Below are positions 61,902 to 64,000 of a stretch of 64,000 nucleotides of DNA, in pieces; position 1 is the first letter of the stretch, and each line of letters opens with the position of its first letter. The notes beneath the pieces were generated by a model, which worked only from the letters and a program-made list of their open reading frames with translations, had not been told where the DNA came from and searched no databases. Source of the DNA: Corynebacterium mycetoides (GTDB lineage: Bacteria > Actinomycetota > Actinomycetes > Mycobacteriales > Mycobacteriaceae); NCBI RefSeq assembly GCF_900103625.1, contig NZ_LT629700.1, positions 1,922,001-1,986,000 of the forward strand. The letters are read 5' to 3'. A program made the position numbers and the translations under genes.

Positions 61902-63073
61902 GCCGGCTGTTTGCGCTGGCCGGAGGGGCGTCGTACAGCGGCACCGGCAAGCGTGGCGAACGTGGCCGCCGCAAGTCCCGCGGCGACAAGGAGCCAGCGG
62001 CGCGGGGCCGCCGAGGCGGGCTGCTGGACAGGCTCGATCACGAGCGGGGACGCCGGCTCGCGCACCTCCGGGGCGAGCTGACTGGCCACGTCGACAGGAT
62101 CGATCGCCCCGCCGTTGGGCTCCGCCGCGGCCGCGACAATCTCGCGCACCTGGGCGGGGGTCAGCTCGGGGCGGCGCTGCTTGAGCAGGGCGACGGAACC
62201 GGTGATGACGGGCGCGGCGAAGCTCGTGCCCTCGAAAGGAATAACCTCGCCCTGCTGGTCGTAGGTGCCCTCCGCCCACCCGTTTCCGTCCGGCGACGGC
62301 GCGACCGGCGCGTGCCCGCGCGCGGACAGGGCGACCGCGCCGTCGGGGATCGCGACAGAATAGTCGGCCAGCGAATAGTCATCCGAGCGCGAGCCCACCG
62401 TCAGCACGGTGGGGGAATGCGCAGGGAAGACGCGGGAGCCCTGCCGGCACTCGCCGGTGAGGTTTCCCGCCGCCGCGACAACGACGGCCCCCTGCTCCTC
62501 CGCGCGGTTGAGCGCCACGTCCAGCCCGGAGGTGTCCACCCTGGGGGCGACGCGCGGGTCGACGCACGAGACGACGGACATGTTGATCACGTGGGCGCCG
62601 AGGTCGAGGGCGTTGTGGATGGCGTCGGCAAGCGTGCGCAGGTTGCCCGAGCTCGGCTCGTCGCCCGCGGGGTTGTCCGCTTCCCGGCTGCGGTAGTGCG
62701 CGGACGTCTGCCGGATCGAGATGACCTCCGCCTTCGGCGCGATCCCCACCGTGTTGGCGGCGATGATGCCGGCTACGACGGTGCCGTGGGCGTCGCAATC
62801 CCGGAGCGGTTGGGGCGCCTCCGGGACGACGAAGTCCGCGCCGGGCACGAGCTGGTCCAGCTCGGGCGAGGGGGTGACTCCGGTGTCGATGACGGCGACG
62901 CGCACGCCGGCTCCCGTGGCCAGCCCGCGCAGCTCACCCGCCCAGCCCGGTGGGGGCGGCGACCCGACCGGGGCGGGAACCGCGCAGGCGGTGTCCTGCG
63001 CCGTCGCGGGCGCGGCTGCCTGTGCGAGGACGCACGCGGCGGCCGCGGAGGCGAGAAGGAAACGGCGGGGCAC
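61898..63073 (-). CDS. mycP: type VII secretion-associated serine protease mycosin
   Basis: Membrane-anchored subtilisin-type protease of ESX loci, 391 residues. A signal peptide (about 1-26) leads. The catalytic triad is D63 (AVIDTGV), H96 (DAHGTVVAG) and S284 (GTSFAAPV), with the oxyanion Asn in AAAGNLTG. A C-terminal membrane helix (about 358-380) ends in a basic tail. A DPVDVASQL-type segment precedes the anchor, as in other mycosins. It is transcribed with eccD and convergent to eccB. Confidence 0.92.
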   Translation of the reverse strand: MPRRFLLASAAAACVLAQAAAPATAQDTACAVPAPVGSPPPPGWAGELRGLATGAGVRVAVIDTGVTPSPELDQLVPGADFVVPEAPQPLRDCDAHGTVVAGIIAANTVGIAPKAEVISIRQTSAHYRSREADNPAGDEPSSGNLRTLADAIHNALDLGAHVINMSVVSCVDPRVAPRVDTSGLDVALNRAEEQGAVVVAAAGNLTGECRQGSRVFPAHSPTVLTVGSRSDDYSLADYSVAIPDGAVALSARGHAPVAPSPDGNGWAEGTYDQQGEVIPFEGTSFAAPVITGSVALLKQRRPELTPAQVREIVAAAAEPNGGAIDPVDVASQLAPEVREPASPLVIEPVQQPASAAPRRWLLVAAGLAAATFATLAGAAVRRPSGQRKQPA

Positions 63074-63076
63074 GGG

Positions 63077-64000
63077 CTAGAGCCCCCGGATCATGTCGAA
63101 CACTCCCAGAAGGTGGATGCCGAGTGGGAACACCGCGATGATCGCGGCCATCTCCGCGCGCTCCAGCCACACGAGGGTGGTGGGCTCTAAGTCGGGGACC
63201 CGGAAGGCCCACAACGGCGCCGACAGGGTCGCCATGGCGAGAAAGAACGCGGCACCCACCCACACCGGATGCGGATCTTCACTGAGCGCCACCGCAACGC
63301 AGGATGCGGCAACCGCGCCGAACGCGCATAGCGCCAACGCCACGCGCGGGCCCGCCCCGTGATGCCGGAAGGCGTGCAGCACCAGGGCCCCGGCGACGCA
63401 CAGGGTGAAGGCGTACACCCACCCGCCGCCGAGGAACCCCAGCCATACCAGAGCGGGGAGGCAGCACAGGCACACCGCGGCCGAGATTCCGGACGCGACG
63501 GTGCGGGCCACGCGCGCCCTGTCGTCAACGTCGGCCTGGTACTCATCCGCCACGGCGAAACTCTCCCCGGCGGTGGGCACGCGCGGGATGGCGATGCCGG
63601 ACGCCCTGGTGGCGATCCCGGGGGTGAGCATGACGGCCACGATCCCCGCCAGGACGACGGCCGCGGACGCAGCCGTGGGGGCGGGCAGGAACGCCGCCGC
63701 GCTTCCCGCCGCGGCGAGGGCGGCTACGGTGCCCAGGAAGGCGGCCACGCGGGCGTCGGCAAGCGAGAGCGCTAACCCGGCGACGGCGGCGGTGACCAGC
63801 GCGGCGGACGCGGCGGCGGCTCCCCAGGCGGGATCCGCCGCGCCGGCCCACGCGTCGCGCGGACCTGCGACCCATATCCCGGCGGCGACAGCGGCGGCGC
63901 CGGAGCCGAGGGCGTAGAGAGCCCGTGAGATCTGTGAGCGCGCCGCGGCGGCGACGACGAAAAAGGCGGCCGAGGCGCTCGCCGCGCCCGCCGCGACCCC
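63077..64000 (-). CDS. eccD: type VII secretion integral membrane protein EccD (C-terminal part, cut by window edge)
   Basis: The frame is open from the stop at 63077 to the end of the window (307 codons). The start and ubiquitin-like N-terminal domain lie beyond. The visible part is a run of membrane helices. They include RALYALGSGAAAVAAGIWVAG, the loop VPTAGESFAVADEYQADVDDRARVARTV and the final HLLGVFDMIRGL. EccD forms the central channel-like barrel of the ESX complex. It ends three bases before mycP begins, so both are in one operon read leftward. Confidence 0.88.
   Translation of the reverse strand, partial: GVAAGAASASAAFFVVAAAARSQISRALYALGSGAAAVAAGIWVAGPRDAWAGAADPAWGAAAASAALVTAAVAGLALSLADARVAAFLGTVAALAAAGSAAAFLPAPTAASAAVVLAGIVAVMLTPGIATRASGIAIPRVPTAGESFAVADEYQADVDDRARVARTVASGISAAVCLCCLPALVWLGFLGGGWVYAFTLCVAGALVLHAFRHHGAGPRVALALCAFGAVAASCVAVALSEDPHPVWVGAAFFLAMATLSAPLWAFRVPDLEPTTLVWLERAEMAAIIAVFPLGIHLLGVFDMIRGL

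Overview
The window is about 64 kb of GC-rich DNA that is almost fully coding. Gene order, protein sequences and start-codon habits (many GTG starts, AGGAGG-type ribosome binding sites) point to a Corynebacterium. The markers are the str operon followed by tuf, the S10 and spc ribosomal operons broken up by unrelated genes, a DtxR box, DUF3068, DUF6541 and DUF1707 proteins, and an ESX-4-like type VII secretion locus. The species is not identified. I see no insertion sequence, prophage, CRISPR array, rRNA or tRNA.

Layout, left to right. 1-1.2 kb: L10 leader, rplJ, rplL. 1.2-4.6 kb: a short-chain dehydrogenase divergent from a succinate-semialdehyde-type dehydrogenase, then a DUF3068 membrane protein. 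4.6-12.6 kb: rpoB and rpoC, followed by a perfect 20-bp inverted repeat. 12.6-17.6 kb: rpsL, rpsG, fusA, tuf. 17.6-21.1 kb: an unknown protein, then a minus-strand operon of six small envelope-stress genes (three Asp23/Gls24 proteins, DUF2273, a DUF6286-like protein and an AmaP-like protein). 21.1-26.8 kb: S10 operon rpsJ-rplC-rplD-rplW-rplB-rpsS-rplV-rpsC-rplP-rpmC-rpsQ. 26.8-31.7 kb: phoX behind a triple PHO-box-like repeat, a luciferase-like oxidoreductase, and a thiD-tenA fusion. 31.9-33.2 kb: rplN-rplX-rplE. 33.2-43.1 kb: a divergent iron-siderophore unit around a DtxR box (siderophore-interacting reductase; binding protein, two permeases, ATPase), an AhpD-like protein, a DUF2786 protein, a secreted lipase, fdhD and an M20 amidohydrolase. 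43.1-46.3 kb: rpsH-rplF-rplR-rpsE-rpmD-rplO. 46.4-50.7 kb: a DUF1707 protein, secY-adk-map and an L,D-transpeptidase. 50.7-55.3 kb: infA-rpsM-rpsK-rpsD-rpoA-rplQ-truA. 55.3-60.6 kb: two tandem paralogous polytopic membrane proteins and a small HTH/membrane-protein module. 60.6-64 kb: eccB, mycP and the C-terminal part of eccD, cut by the window edge.

Most of the window is core gene expression (ribosome, RNA polymerase, elongation factors, Sec translocation). Between the ribosomal blocks sit nutrient genes (phosphate, iron, thiamine) and envelope genes. No clearly new defence or biosynthetic system is evident. The signals most worth following are regulatory or structural: a 16-bp motif found six times on both strands, a nested palindrome over the promoter of the HTH module, a pair of exact DnaA boxes at 38.6 kb, and the three-unit PHO-box-like repeat upstream of phoX.
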